Assembly: GCA_012934845.2 (NCBI GenBank)
Contig: WNNJ02001329.1
Location: forward strand, 87,947 to 151,946
Direction of reading: 5' to 3'
Length of the DNA: 64,000 nt
DNA from: Pomphorhynchus laevis
Lineage: Eukaryota > Acanthocephala > Palaeacanthocephala > Echinorhynchida > Pomphorhynchidae
The notes beneath the pieces were generated by a model, which saw only the letters and a program-made list of their open reading frames with translations, was not told where the DNA came from and made no database searches. Below, in pieces: positions 53,576-63,399 of this stretch (the first letter of the stretch is position 1; each line of letters opens with the position of its first letter). Both the position numbers and the translations under genes were made by a program.

Positions 53576-54989
53576 ATGTTGTAATGTACGATGAGCGCGC
53601 AGAACTGCCATTTTGGTCAAGCCCTGTATATAATAATAAACTTTTTCAAAAGCGCAAGAACTCAAAATAAAACAAATGCAAGCGGAATAATTCAAATATC
53701 AAGAAATGTCGATTGCAGTTATTCCAAATATGATTTACTCGAGTTTCGATTCTAATTAAATCTACAACTACTGAGCGAATTACTAGATTGAATCACATTT
53801 TCCTTTTATGAAGATAATCAAACTATTTTCGTTCAAAGTGCTAAGATCGAAATAGTATTTCCGAACATATGGAAGAATGCGCAATTATACATATGTATGC
53901 AAATCCAAACATCGACCGAAAGAATACAATTGCACATTAATATCTATTAGTGTAAACTCCAATTCGAATCAATTTCAAACTTATTAACTAATCGAAACAC
54001 CATAGATTCATTCTTAATCAGGATAGAAAACTGTGAGTAACACTAAATTATCATGAAGTAGATACTATCATTAACACCAGCTCTGGAAACATTGCTAGCA
54101 AAGGAGCTTTTGAACATTATAAGTTTGCATGCATATGTGGTTACTATGGCCACATCATATTGTGTTTTGATATATGCTCAGATATTATACTCGGTCATCA
54201 ATACAATTCTAATCACGAAACGCTGATAGTCGATTTTGACGAAAGTGGGTTTACGATTGCTACCAAGTGGATAAAATCAATCGATATTGATTGTTAATTG
54301 CTTTTTTAATCATTGGATGTACCATTCAAACCAATACTGATCATTCACAATTCATCAGCATTGAGATTATGCGTTTAATCGAGGCCGGATGGTATAATGC
54401 ATTCAATCCTCGTGGCAAGCGCAGATAGTCATTGCTGAGTATATAAAAAAAGTTTTGTTATTGACTCTGTAATAGCGTGTCAATAGACTGGCGCACATTA
54501 AGAGGGATACATGTGACACATTTGTGTAATGAATACAATAAATATCTTAATAAATTAAGGGTAGGAGATAAGAAAACAGAAAGTCAGTAAATAGCAAATA
54601 AAAAACTATTTCTTTACTCTACCAGTTATAGTGTTTACCATTTTTGGTCTGTGAAGGAATCAGAAGAGGGTTAATCTGAAGAGGGCTAGCAGGTAAACCT
54701 AAAAATTCGGCTAGCTTTTGTTCCCCCTGACATACGCAAACGCGACACCTTGCAATCGATCCACCAAGGGTCTAGCACAAATTTGATGTTTCAATCGCGA
54801 CGCAACATGGTAGGAACTCTCAACATAAAGTGCTTTAAAAATCTAGGTGTTTGGACGAACACCTAGATTTGGGGGCTGCCGAATGTACTGAGTGACAATT
54901 GACATACCCATGAAATTGGTTGGGATTAACTTTTGATTGGTTAGATGACTAAGTGTAGGTTAGATGACAAGTGTATTTTTGTAGATAAT
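53576..54989. other. Intergenic stretch, no gene seen
   Basis: No coding pattern or known element. A perfect 13-bp hairpin, aaatctaggtgtt with aacacctagattt, lies at 54,839-54,870. Confidence 0.45.
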
Positions 54990-57473
54990 AATAACAATAA
55001 TTTATTTAACGTGGCAAATGCGTACCAGCATCGCGTTTACAAGTCCACTGACAAAAAATGAAGAAGTCAAGCAGATAAATTGTTTAAATAGGATTGGATT
55101 TGGCGTTTGAAGCACGACCGGGAGGTTGATTGGCGTATACGAATGGGCAGATGATTCGACGATAGAGGAGCAGCCACCATGAAGGAGCGGAATCCAAAGG
55201 AGGTAGAGTAGTTTAGGACATGTAAAAGAAGGGAATTACAGGAACGCAAGGAACAGTAAACAGGACGAGAATTATAAAGAAAAAGAGAAATGAAGGGATA
55301 TGAAAAGTTACAAGACGGAAAGCAACGAGAAGAAGACGAATTTGAACATGACAATAAATTGTAGGCAAATCGAGAGAAGCAAGATGGTGGAATGTATGAT
55401 CAAAACGACGAAGACGGAGGAGAATATGGACGGCTGCGTTGACAATGCGTTGTAGGGGAAAAGAGTAGATTTAGGTGAGTTGGAAAATAGACTAAGACAA
55501 TAATCGAACCTAGAAAAAAGGAGAGATGATATGAGAGTCATACAAGAAGGGAAATCGATCAATCTACGAACTTGACGGAGGTTGTGGAGTATCAAGGAAG
55601 ATGAGTGTACTTTATCTCTAGCGAAAGGTTTAAGTGAAAGTCGGTTGTCAAAATATAAGCCTAGGAAAACGAGATTATCAACGATAGGAAGAATTGTAGA
55701 ATTTAATGATACGGAGGGAGGTTCTAAGCCGAAGCGTCGAGGTAGGATCCACATAATTTTCTCAGGATTCAGAGAAAGGCGAAGGGAAGAAAGATGATTG
55801 GAAATCGAGACAAGACAGTGGGAAGCAGAAACACTAAGATCGTGAATATGATAAACAGGTGCATGAGCATAGATGAGAATGTCATCAGCATATTGCATAA
55901 CATGGAATTTAAATGTATGAGAAATCGAAGACCAGTCACAGAGAAGAAGAGAGAAAATCATAGGGCCTAATACGGAGCATTGTGAAACACCGGACAGGGA
56001 GGAAGAAGGATAGGATAGAGAAGAGCTAGAACAAATGCGAAAATTACGATTTGATAGATATGAAGAAAACTACGCCAGTGTGTAAAGAGAAGTTATAATC
56101 ATAACGAAAACGAAGAAGAATCGAGTGATCGACAATGTCGAAAGCAGATGATATATCAAGAGAAACTATGACACTACATAATTTTTGATAGCGCGAGATG
56201 TGTAAGTCGTTATAAACTTTAAGACAGGCAATTTCAGTAGAGTAATTAGAGCGAAAAGCGGCTTGGAAGGGAGGAAATAAGTTGTAGGAAAAGAGATATG
56301 TATTAACTTGTTTGAGAACGAGACGCTCAAAGAGTTTAGAGAGGGTTGGGAGAAGTGAGATAGGACGGTACGAAAATGGTAGTGAGGAGTCGAGAGATTG
56401 CTTTTTGATAAGAGGACGAACAGTGGCGCATTTCCAGATGGAAGGAAATGTACGGCTAAAGATGGACGAGTTGAACAATGTTGTTAGGAAGGGTGAGATA
56501 GAGGAGCAGATATTTTTAAGCAAGTGAGTGGGAATTGGGTCAGAAGGAGAGGTTTTATTATGTAATGATAGCAGAACCGAAGAAACTTCATCAGACGAAA
56601 CGGGAAGGTGGAATAGCTCTGGGACGGAAGTATTTAAAGAGAAGAGAGGGTACAATGGGGATATAGGTAGTAGGGAAAGTAAATTAGATAGCTTAGTTTG
56701 TAGATAAGAAAATTCATCAGGATTTTTATTACAAGGAGTAGATGATCGTAAAAGAATTGAGTTTAAGATTATCCAATGAGATTTAGAGTTAGAAGATGAC
56801 TCGAGTTGATTTCGCCAAAAGATAGTACGTTTAGTACGTATAAGAATGAGATGTGAACGGCGTTGAAAAAAGTAGGAATCACGGAGATTTAGAGGAAGTG
56901 AGTTGGGAGAACGTTTAAGAAAGCGATTATAGACACGAAAAGAGTGACGGAGTCTACGCTTAGAAAGACTACAGTCAGAATCGAACCAGGGAGCGTTGGA
57001 CTTGTTGAAAGTAACTTATAGTTAAAATCAGAAAAAAGATTAGTTAAAGTGATAGAGTCAGAGTCAGCCGGGCGATCAAGACGAATTTTAAAGTCACCGA
57101 GAACAAATGGAGGAGTATAAGACAATGAACAGTGAGAAAAAAGATCTGCAAGCTCGCTAAAGAACATAAGTGAGTGGGCAGCTGAACCTGAACGGTATAC
57201 AATCACAAGTTCGAGAGGGAAAGGAGTTGATGATCTGCATATTAGCAATTCGAAAGAAGTGGAACGGATATTGGCATTAATTTTACGTAGAGACGTCGGG
57301 TGACGAGCAATGGCAACAATACTGCCATGGTTAGAAGCAATTGATGTGGAAGAGACAATTGGACGAGCTGTTTCAACTAGAGAACAACCAGAGCGATTTA
57401 GACAACGAATAGCAAGATCGTCAGAGTCAGAGTGCCAGAATTCAGTAATGCAGAGAATATCGTGTATGATATT
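54990..57473 (-). mobile_element. CR1/L2-like LINE, endonuclease to 3' end, broken
   Basis: On the minus strand: endonuclease from about 57,473 (ITEFWHSDSDD), 57,248-56,889 (LELVIVYRSGSAAHSLMFF, FVLGDFKIRLDRPADSDS), linker, RT fingers and palm 56,655-56,044 (SYRPISLLPTLSKLFER, VSLDISSAFDIVDHSILL), catalytic and thumb part 55,961-55,308 (MQYADDILIYAHAPVY), C-terminal end 55,354-55,067 and the 3' tail at 55,030-54,990. It joins another copy at a palindrome. At least four frame breaks. Confidence 0.8.
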
Positions 57474-57502
57474 CCTTCATGTATGATAGTCATACATGAA
57501 GG
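57474..57502. repeat. Perfect palindrome at the join of two LINE copies
   Basis: ccttcatgtatga (57,474-57,486), tag, tcatacatgaagg (57,490-57,502). One side reads as endonuclease of one copy, the other as RT of a second copy, on the same strand. Confidence 0.9.
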
Positions 57503-57965
57503 AAAATCGATCAATCTACGAATTTGACGGAGGTTTCGGAGAATCAAGGTAGATGAGCGTACTTTATCTCTAACGACAGATTTAAGTGAAAGTCGGTTGT
57601 CGAAATGAAAGCCTAAGAAAACGAGATTGTCGACGATAGGAAGAATTGTAGAATTTAATAATACGGAGGGAGATTCTAAGCCAGGACGTCGATGAAGGAT
57701 CGACATTATTTTGGATTTATGAGGATTTAGAGTAAGACGAAGAGAAGAAAGATAATTAAAAATTGCGGCAAGACAGTTGGAAGCAGAAACACTAAGATCA
57801 TGAATACGATAAGCTTGTGCATGAGCATAGATGATAATGTCATCAACATATTGCATAACATGGAAGTTAAATGTGGAGAGAAATAGAAGACAAATCATCG
57901 AGAGAAGAGAAAAACAAAGGGCCTAATATAAAGCCTTGTGGAACACCGGACGGGATGGAAGAAGG
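57503..57965 (-). mobile_element. CR1/L2-like LINE fragment, RT catalytic part
   Basis: Minus frame with MQYVDDIIIYAHAQAYRIHD (YVDD), LRLTLNPHKSKIMS, LVFLGFHFDNRLSLKSVVRD and RRLIDFPSCMT, then the palindromic join. The 5' end is cut at about 57,965 just after GVPQG-like text. The frame continues across the join into endonuclease text in a different phase. Confidence 0.75.
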
Positions 57966-57974
57966 ATAAGCTAA

Positions 57975-58490
57975 TTAGCTCAGCAAAATGAGATAAATGC
58001 TCTTACTGTTGCATCACAATGTTTTGAATAAAAGTACATTCACTTATGTCTTCGTTCTGGAGATAAAGGAGTTTTAATTAAAATTTACTGCAGATCTTTT
58101 GATGTTTGGCAGGAATGTTTCTTCGCTATAAATATTCTAAACGTTATACTAGTATCTGCAATATCTGACGGATGCGCTAACAGTATAAAATGAGGATATT
58201 ATTTCTCTGGTCATGTCAAAAGCTAAGGGACTCGGATAAAGATTGGTGAATAGGCTTTAAAGAGGCTTGGTAATGAACCCCAGGTATACAGTGTCAGTGA
58301 CAGACAAGTCTCTACACCTAAAGCCATTGCAAGTTAGGAGGGTTTGGGGACGAGGGAGTGCCTTTATAATAGTGGAAAATAGACTCTGTCAAAGCCTACT
58401 GCCCTAATTCAGTCGGAAGCATTCTGCTTTCAACTAAGAAATTTCTTTTTTTGACTACTAAAAAGGTCGAATATAGGATCATTATAGGTA
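57975..58490 (-). mobile_element. I-like LINE fragment, EN-RT linker region
   Basis: The part at 58,244-58,487 is repeated at 59,232-59,465 and resembles 43,970-44,380 of the I-like copy (cagtgtcagtgacagacaag; compare ctgtgacagataggtcc). The part at 57,975-58,240 is unassigned. Confidence 0.5.
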
Positions 58491-58494
58491 AAAA

Positions 58495-59175
58495 AGATTT
58501 ATTTTAACGTGGCAAATGCGTGCCAGCGCACGCTTACATGACCACAACAAAACAAAAATGTAAATCATGTGTCGAGGTGTGAACGGAGGAGGTGTTTGAA
58601 TGTGATAAAGGAGGGAGCGCGGCGGACGTCAAGAGGGAGTTGATTCCAGGCGAGTGAGGCGGCGACAAGGAAGGATCGGATACTATTATTGTTGGAGTAA
58701 TTGGGAACGTGGAGTAAGAGGGAATTACGGGAACGCAGCGATAGCGAGGTGGGTAGAGTGTTGTCTAAGAAAGGAAGGTTGATGAACGATGGTGAGCCGA
58801 CAGCGATGAGACGAAAAGTTACGAGAAGAAGGCGGAGTTTGATGCGGATGTGGATGGTGGACCAGGAGAGTTGAGCAAAATATGTGGATGTGTGGTCAAA
58901 GCGATAGAGACGAAAGAGCACTTCGAACGGCGGTGTTGATTATTCGTTGTAGGGGTAGGATGATGGATTTTGGAGAAATTGGCGAAAAGGCTAATGCAGT
59001 AATCGATTTTAGGGAAAGAAGCGATGAACGAAGAGGCATACAAGAACGGAAGTCGATAAGGGGGCAGATACGGCGGATGTCACGGAGAATTAAGTTAGAC
59101 GAGCGGACCTTGTCACGGATGAAGGGTTTAAGGGAAAGGTGATCCTCGAAATGGAAGCCTAAGAAATAAGAGATT
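58495..59175 (-). mobile_element. CR1/L2-like LINE, 5'-truncated 3' end
   Basis: Minus strand: 59,160-58,820 holds FHFEDHLSLKPFIRDKVRSS-like text and KIDYCISLFANF, 58,921-58,565 the RT C-terminus (RFDHTSTYFAQLSWSTIHIR, NLPFLDNTLPTSLSLRSRNS, WNQLPLDVRRAPSFITFKHL). The 3' tail lies at 58,560-58,495. Very close to the + copy ending at 53,575 and lacking its AT insertion. Confidence 0.8.
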
Positions 59176-59189
59176 GAGTCGCAAATGGA

Positions 59190-60230
59190 AGCCTAACGAG
59201 TCGCAGTGGTTTGCTGTAAATCGCGGTGAATGGGCTTTAAAGAGGCTTGGTGATGAACTCCAGGTATGCAGTGTCAGTGATAGACAGGTATCTACCCTAA
59301 AGCCATTTAACGTTGGGAGGGCTTGGGGCGAGGTAGTGCCTTTATAATAGTGGAAAATAGACTTTCAAAGCCTACTGCTCTGATCCAACCGGAAGCATTC
59401 TGCTTTCAACTAAGAAGCTTTTTCTCGACTACTAAAACGGTCGAATATTCGACCTTTATAGGTGGTCGAACGAATCGCGGTGGTTTGCTGTGAAAGATGA
59501 GCATAAAATTGGTCAGAATCGCATTACTTACCCCAGGGTAAGAAAAAATTAATAGATCCTTGGTAAAGGGAGAACATTTATCTATTTTCTATCGAAGTAA
59601 GTCACACGATGTGGTATGACATAAGACGTTTTAAGCAATCAATTCTTGTCAATTAGTAGAATGTCGAGAGTTGAGTTGGTTGTAAAATTGAGGTAGTTGA
59701 TTTATAAAAATTGAACCTCAGTAAAGCGCAATTTTTATAAATTTCATCTGGTTTAATACATTGGCTAAAATGGAACTCTTACCTTCCGTACACAGTGAAA
59801 CCTTTAAACAAAAAAAGGAAGTGGATGAGAAGTTTAGTAGAATATACGACCGAAGAGACGATTTCACCGGGGGATACAAGACCTTGCTATACGAGAAGTG
59901 GGTCTATATATGGATTGTTGGCGAAGTTAAAGTATCGTGTTAGGAATCGAGTAATGTCCATGGAGGTCCAAATTGATTTTGTTTCCTGAATGACAATTGG
60001 GTGTGCATCTCGAAATTGCAGCAGACAAAGATTATAAGCACGTCCTGAATTCTACTGAAGGATGCTCAGTGTAAAATGTCTTGACTACTTCACATTGTGT
60101 CGGTTTACAAGCTGGATAAAAGCGAACCTACTAGATTGGATTGATGGCATAAGGTTGCCCTTTCTACTCGGATCCTTCCATATGGTAGGCTCGTTAAATC
60201 CAAATGTTTGTGTATAAATGGTGGTTTCTC
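59190..60230 (-). mobile_element. I-like LINE fragment, endonuclease and linker, broken
   Basis: 59,232-59,465 repeats 58,244-58,487. From about 60,060 down to 59,700 the minus strand reads like the endonuclease start of the copy at 44,741-45,151 (IVIQETKSIWTSMDITRFL; compare LVLQETRSIRLSQDITRFI), later CIKPDEIYKN. 60,060-60,200 matches the region just upstream (about 45,140-45,260). Confidence 0.6.
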
Positions 60231-60313
60231 GTAATTTTCTTTATTGAACCATTTACCATCTTTCGTTGCTAATTTAATAAAGTTGTGAACGTTGTTGTAT
60301 TTTTGTAAAGTTT

Positions 60314-61624
60314 TTGTATTTTTTAGTTTCTGTAAAGTTGTCCATTTACGTGTATATTAAGCAAGTTAATACATATCTCTATTCCTCTAACTTATTTCCT
60401 CCCTTCCAAGCCGCTTTTCGCTCTAATTACTCTACCGAAATTGCATGTCTTAAAGTTTATAACGACTTACTCATATCGCGCGATCATAAATTATGTAGTG
60501 TCATAGTTTCTCTTGATCTATCGTCTGCTTTTGACATCGTCGATCACTTGATTCTTCTCCATCGCCTTCGTCATGATTATGGCTTCTCTTTACCCACTGT
60601 ATCATGGTTTTCTTCATATCTATCAAACCGTACATTTCGCGTATATTCTAACTCTTCTCTCTCCCATCCTTTGTCCATTCCGTCCGGTGTTCCACAAGGC
60701 TCCGTATTAGGCCCTATGATTTTCTCTCTTCTTCTTGGTAATTTGTCTTCGATTTCTCATAAATTTAACTTCCATGTTATGCAATATGCTGATGACATTC
60801 TCATCTATGCTCATGCACCTGTTTATCGTATTCACGATCTTAGTGTCTCCGCTTCGGACTGTCTTGTCTCAATTTCCAATCATCTTTCTTCCCTTCGCCT
60901 TTCTCTGAATCCTGATAAATCCAAAATTATGTGGATCCTACCTCGACGCCTCGGCTTCGAACCTCCCTCCGTATCATTAAATTCTACAATTCTTCCTATC
61001 GTTGATAATCTCGTTTTCCTAGGCTTCCATTTTGACAACCGACTTTCACTTAAACCTTTCGTTAGAGATAAAGTACGCTCATCTACCTTGATACTCCGCA
61101 ACCTCCGTCAAGTTCGTAGATTGATCGATTTCCCTTCTTGTATGACTCTCATATCATCTCTCCTTTTTTCTAGACTCGATTATTGTCTTAGTCTATTTTC
61201 CAACTCACCTAAATCCACTCTTCTTCCCCTACAACGCATCGTCAACGCAGCTGTCCGAATTCTCCTCCGTCTTCGTCGTTTTGATCATACATCCTACCAT
61301 CTTGCTTCTCTCGATTTGCCTACAATTTATTGTCGTGTTCAAATTCGTCTTCTTCTCGTTGCTTTCCGCCTTGTAACTTTTCATACCCCTTCATTTCTCA
61401 ACCTTCCTTTTCTTGATAATTCTCGTCCTGTTTACTGTTCCTTGCGTTCCTGTAATTCCCTTCTTTTACATGTCCCAAACTACTCTACCTCCTTTGGACT
61501 CCGCTCCTTCCTGGTGGCTGCTCCTCTATCGTGGAATCATCTGCCCATTCATATACGCCAATCAACTTCCCTGCAGTGCTTCAAACGACAAATCCGATCC
61601 CATTTTAACAATTTATCCGCTTGA
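60314..61624 (+). CDS. CR1/L2-like reverse transcriptase, 436-codon open frame of a truncated copy
   Basis: The first 16 or so residues come from flanking DNA; element text begins at KQVNTYLYSSNLFPPFQAAF. Then NYSTEIACLKVYNDLL, VIVSLDLSSAFDIVDHLILL, GVPQGSVLGPMIFSLLLGNL, MQYADDILIYAHAPVYRIHD, LRLSLNPDKSKIMWILPRR, LVFLGFHFDNRLSLKPFVRD, LISSLLFSRLDYCLSLFSNS, RILLRLRRFDHTS and a C-terminal block ending IRSHFNNLSA. Palm aspartates are intact, but the endonuclease and the N-terminal part of the fingers are missing, so it cannot retrotranspose by itself. Confidence 0.82.
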   Translation: MYFLVSVKLSIYVYIKQVNTYLYSSNLFPPFQAAFRSNYSTEIACLKVYNDLLISRDHKLCSVIVSLDLSSAFDIVDHLILLHRLRHDYGFSLPTVSWFSSYLSNRTFRVYSNSSLSHPLSIPSGVPQGSVLGPMIFSLLLGNLSSISHKFNFHVMQYADDILIYAHAPVYRIHDLSVSASDCLVSISNHLSSLRLSLNPDKSKIMWILPRRLGFEPPSVSLNSTILPIVDNLVFLGFHFDNRLSLKPFVRDKVRSSTLILRNLRQVRRLIDFPSCMTLISSLLFSRLDYCLSLFSNSPKSTLLPLQRIVNAAVRILLRLRRFDHTSYHLASLDLPTIYCRVQIRLLLVAFRLVTFHTPSFLNLPFLDNSRPVYCSLRSCNSLLLHVPNYSTSFGLRSFLVAAPLSWNHLPIHIRQSTSLQCFKRQIRSHFNNLSA

Positions 61625-61690
61625 CTTTTTCATTTTTGTTTGTGGACTTGTAAGCGTACAGCTTGTACGCATTTGCCACATTAAATAAAT
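60355..61690 (+). mobile_element. CR1/L2-like LINE, 5'-truncated, RT frame intact
   Basis: Begins in the RT fingers near 60,355 and runs to the family 3' tail (GACTTGTAAGCGTACAGCTTGT region, then CGCATTTGCCACATTAAATAAA at about 61,640-61,687) and a short TTATTATAT end. The open frame and clear tail suggest the youngest copy of its subfamily here. It is closer to the copies at 54,990-57,965 than to the one at 48,558. Confidence 0.85.
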
Positions 61691-62172
61691 TTGTATTATT
61701 ATATAAGAAGTTTCGTTTCTTCGGACGTAGATCATTTTCTCAGGGTTTATGTATTTATTAAGCTGATTTAGTGTAATAAATGAATTTTTGGTCTTTGAAT
61801 ATATATATTTTGTAATATTCCTTGAAATACCCTATGTCGTCGAATATAATTGATGACTTTGTTCGTAATCAGGACATTAGAGCATTGGTAAGATGGCATA
61901 TTTTAAATCCGTGTAATTGTATGTTTGTGCAAGCCTATATTATTGTAGGTCATTGCACATTAACACCCAATGTTCCAAAATATGCCATTTTGACAGTAGG
62001 GTACATGTAATCGTTTAAACGTACGATCGTCAGTTTAAACGAACGATTGGTCCCTTAAAAGATGTTGTATACTGATTTAGAAAGAAATAGCACCCTATCC
62101 GTTATAATATTAGAGAACGCTATTGTTAACTCCGCACATTTTTCGGAAGTTTTAAAAGTCATTTGAGCCCCC
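61691..62172. other. AT-rich spacer
   Basis: The 62-residue + frame at 61,822-62,010 has no motif I recognise. The stretch 62,008-62,050 contains two gtttaaacg palindromes. Confidence 0.4.
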
Positions 62173-62290
62173 CCCACGAGAACAGTAATAATTTATTTAA
62201 CGTATCAGTTAACCTCAGTGACACTTTTAAAAACGTCACTAAGATGATTGTCCCGAACATTAAATAAATTATTATTGCTCACGTGTGGGA
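62173..62290. repeat. Foldback of about 118 bp
   Basis: Outer arms cccacgag...aataatttatttaacgt and its near complement ending cacgtgtggg, plus an inner pair ctcagtgac/gtcactaag. The arms resemble the aataatttatttaacgtggc ends of the minus-strand CR1-like tail at 55,000. Confidence 0.75.
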
Positions 62291-62839
62291 AAAATGCCTT
62301 TTTAAAACTAGCATACGTTGGTACATGACTATTAAGTTTCTAAACTTTTAGTAGTTCCGTATCATTCCTATTTGAAAAACTTAACCGTATTCGCCTACAT
62401 TTAGTATGATGATGTCAGTATTGTTTTAAGACTTTTATTTTTGCTTGAAAATATAAAATTATATCATTATTTACCTTGTTTTCCAGCTTTTTCCGCTTTT
62501 CTCTTATACACCGATTGTACTTATTTTTTACTGTTCTTAAAAATTAAACATATAATGCTACGCGTGTGATGTCGTACAACTGCTGCATGCATATGCAACT
62601 GCGTGTTTCTAAAATTGAGCTCCAAGTTGTTAATAAAATTCTTATCTTAAAATTGAGCTTTGCTATTAAAATCTTTATAAAATTGAGCGGCAAACTGAAA
62701 AACGTTGTGAGTAGCGATAAATCTTTCGAATGAGTATTTGTGCTGTTGGTTTTTTATTGCTGTATTCTAGAAAAGTAATGATATACTCTTTGTAAAAGTT
62801 AATGAAATAGTAAATGGCAAGTAAATGACTTATTGTCAG
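62291..62839. other. AT-rich spacer with a short repeat
   Basis: taaaattgagc occurs three times at 62,609-62,690. Nothing else recognised. Confidence 0.45.
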
Positions 62840-62962
62840 TCCGCCTCGATTGGATTCTTCGGGGGTGAGAGACCCCGGGTGGTTTAATCGGAGAACGGCG
62901 TGTTGGATTGGCTGGAGGGCTCAGATCCCTGTGGACCTGAGGCCGTGAAGACATTAGAAGAT
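62840..62962 (+). mobile_element. I-like LINE 3' end, heavily 5'-truncated copy
   Basis: Reverse complement matches 42,850-42,965, the 3' end of the I-like LINE: cgattggattcttcgggggt, cggcgtgttggattggctgg, ctcagatccctgtgg and ggccgtgaagac. Confidence 0.75.
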
Positions 62963-63099
62963 TAAAATAACATCGTTTCTGAATTTGTTTTCTTTTATTT
63001 TTCTGCTGTTTTTTAACTTTTTAGTGGCTGTATTTTTTTATTTAACAAAATCCTTATTTATTTACTTATTGTCCGTAAAAGAAAACAACCAGCATTTAA

Positions 63100-63390
63100 A
63101 TAATTATTGGATCTGGATCAAAGAAGAGAGGAATTTATTTTATATTTCGCTAATTTCTGTTAGCATCTTCAGAAAATTACAATGTTTTTTTTTAAATGTA
63201 CATGCTTATATTAAAGGTTCAAAACAATCGTCGCCATGTGTTTTGGGCCGGTGCTGATATTATTAACGATAAACAGCTGCTTTCATTGTTGTTTGAATTT
63301 TTGACTTCAAAATAGTTTAGAAACAAAACAAAATAATAACCATAATATTTTCATTCAAAATTAATAATTTCAAAAAATTATAAATTCTAG
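63100..63390 (-). repeat. Penelope terminal repeat, solo copy (partner at 24,780-25,130)
   Basis: Near copy of 24,800-25,130 without adjoining coding sequence. On the minus strand it has TTTCTGAAGATGCTAACAG, a GCTAA/TTAGC pairing and GCGAAATAT. The + frame across it (62,985-63,257) is accidental. Confidence 0.65.
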
Positions 63391-63399
63391 AAAATTAAC

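Noticed and set aside
61822-62010. 62-residue + frame
   Set aside because: No motif, no splice or promoter context; likely chance.
62985-63257. Hydrophobic 90-residue frame
   Set aside because: Lies across a Penelope terminal repeat; hydrophobicity comes from T-rich DNA.
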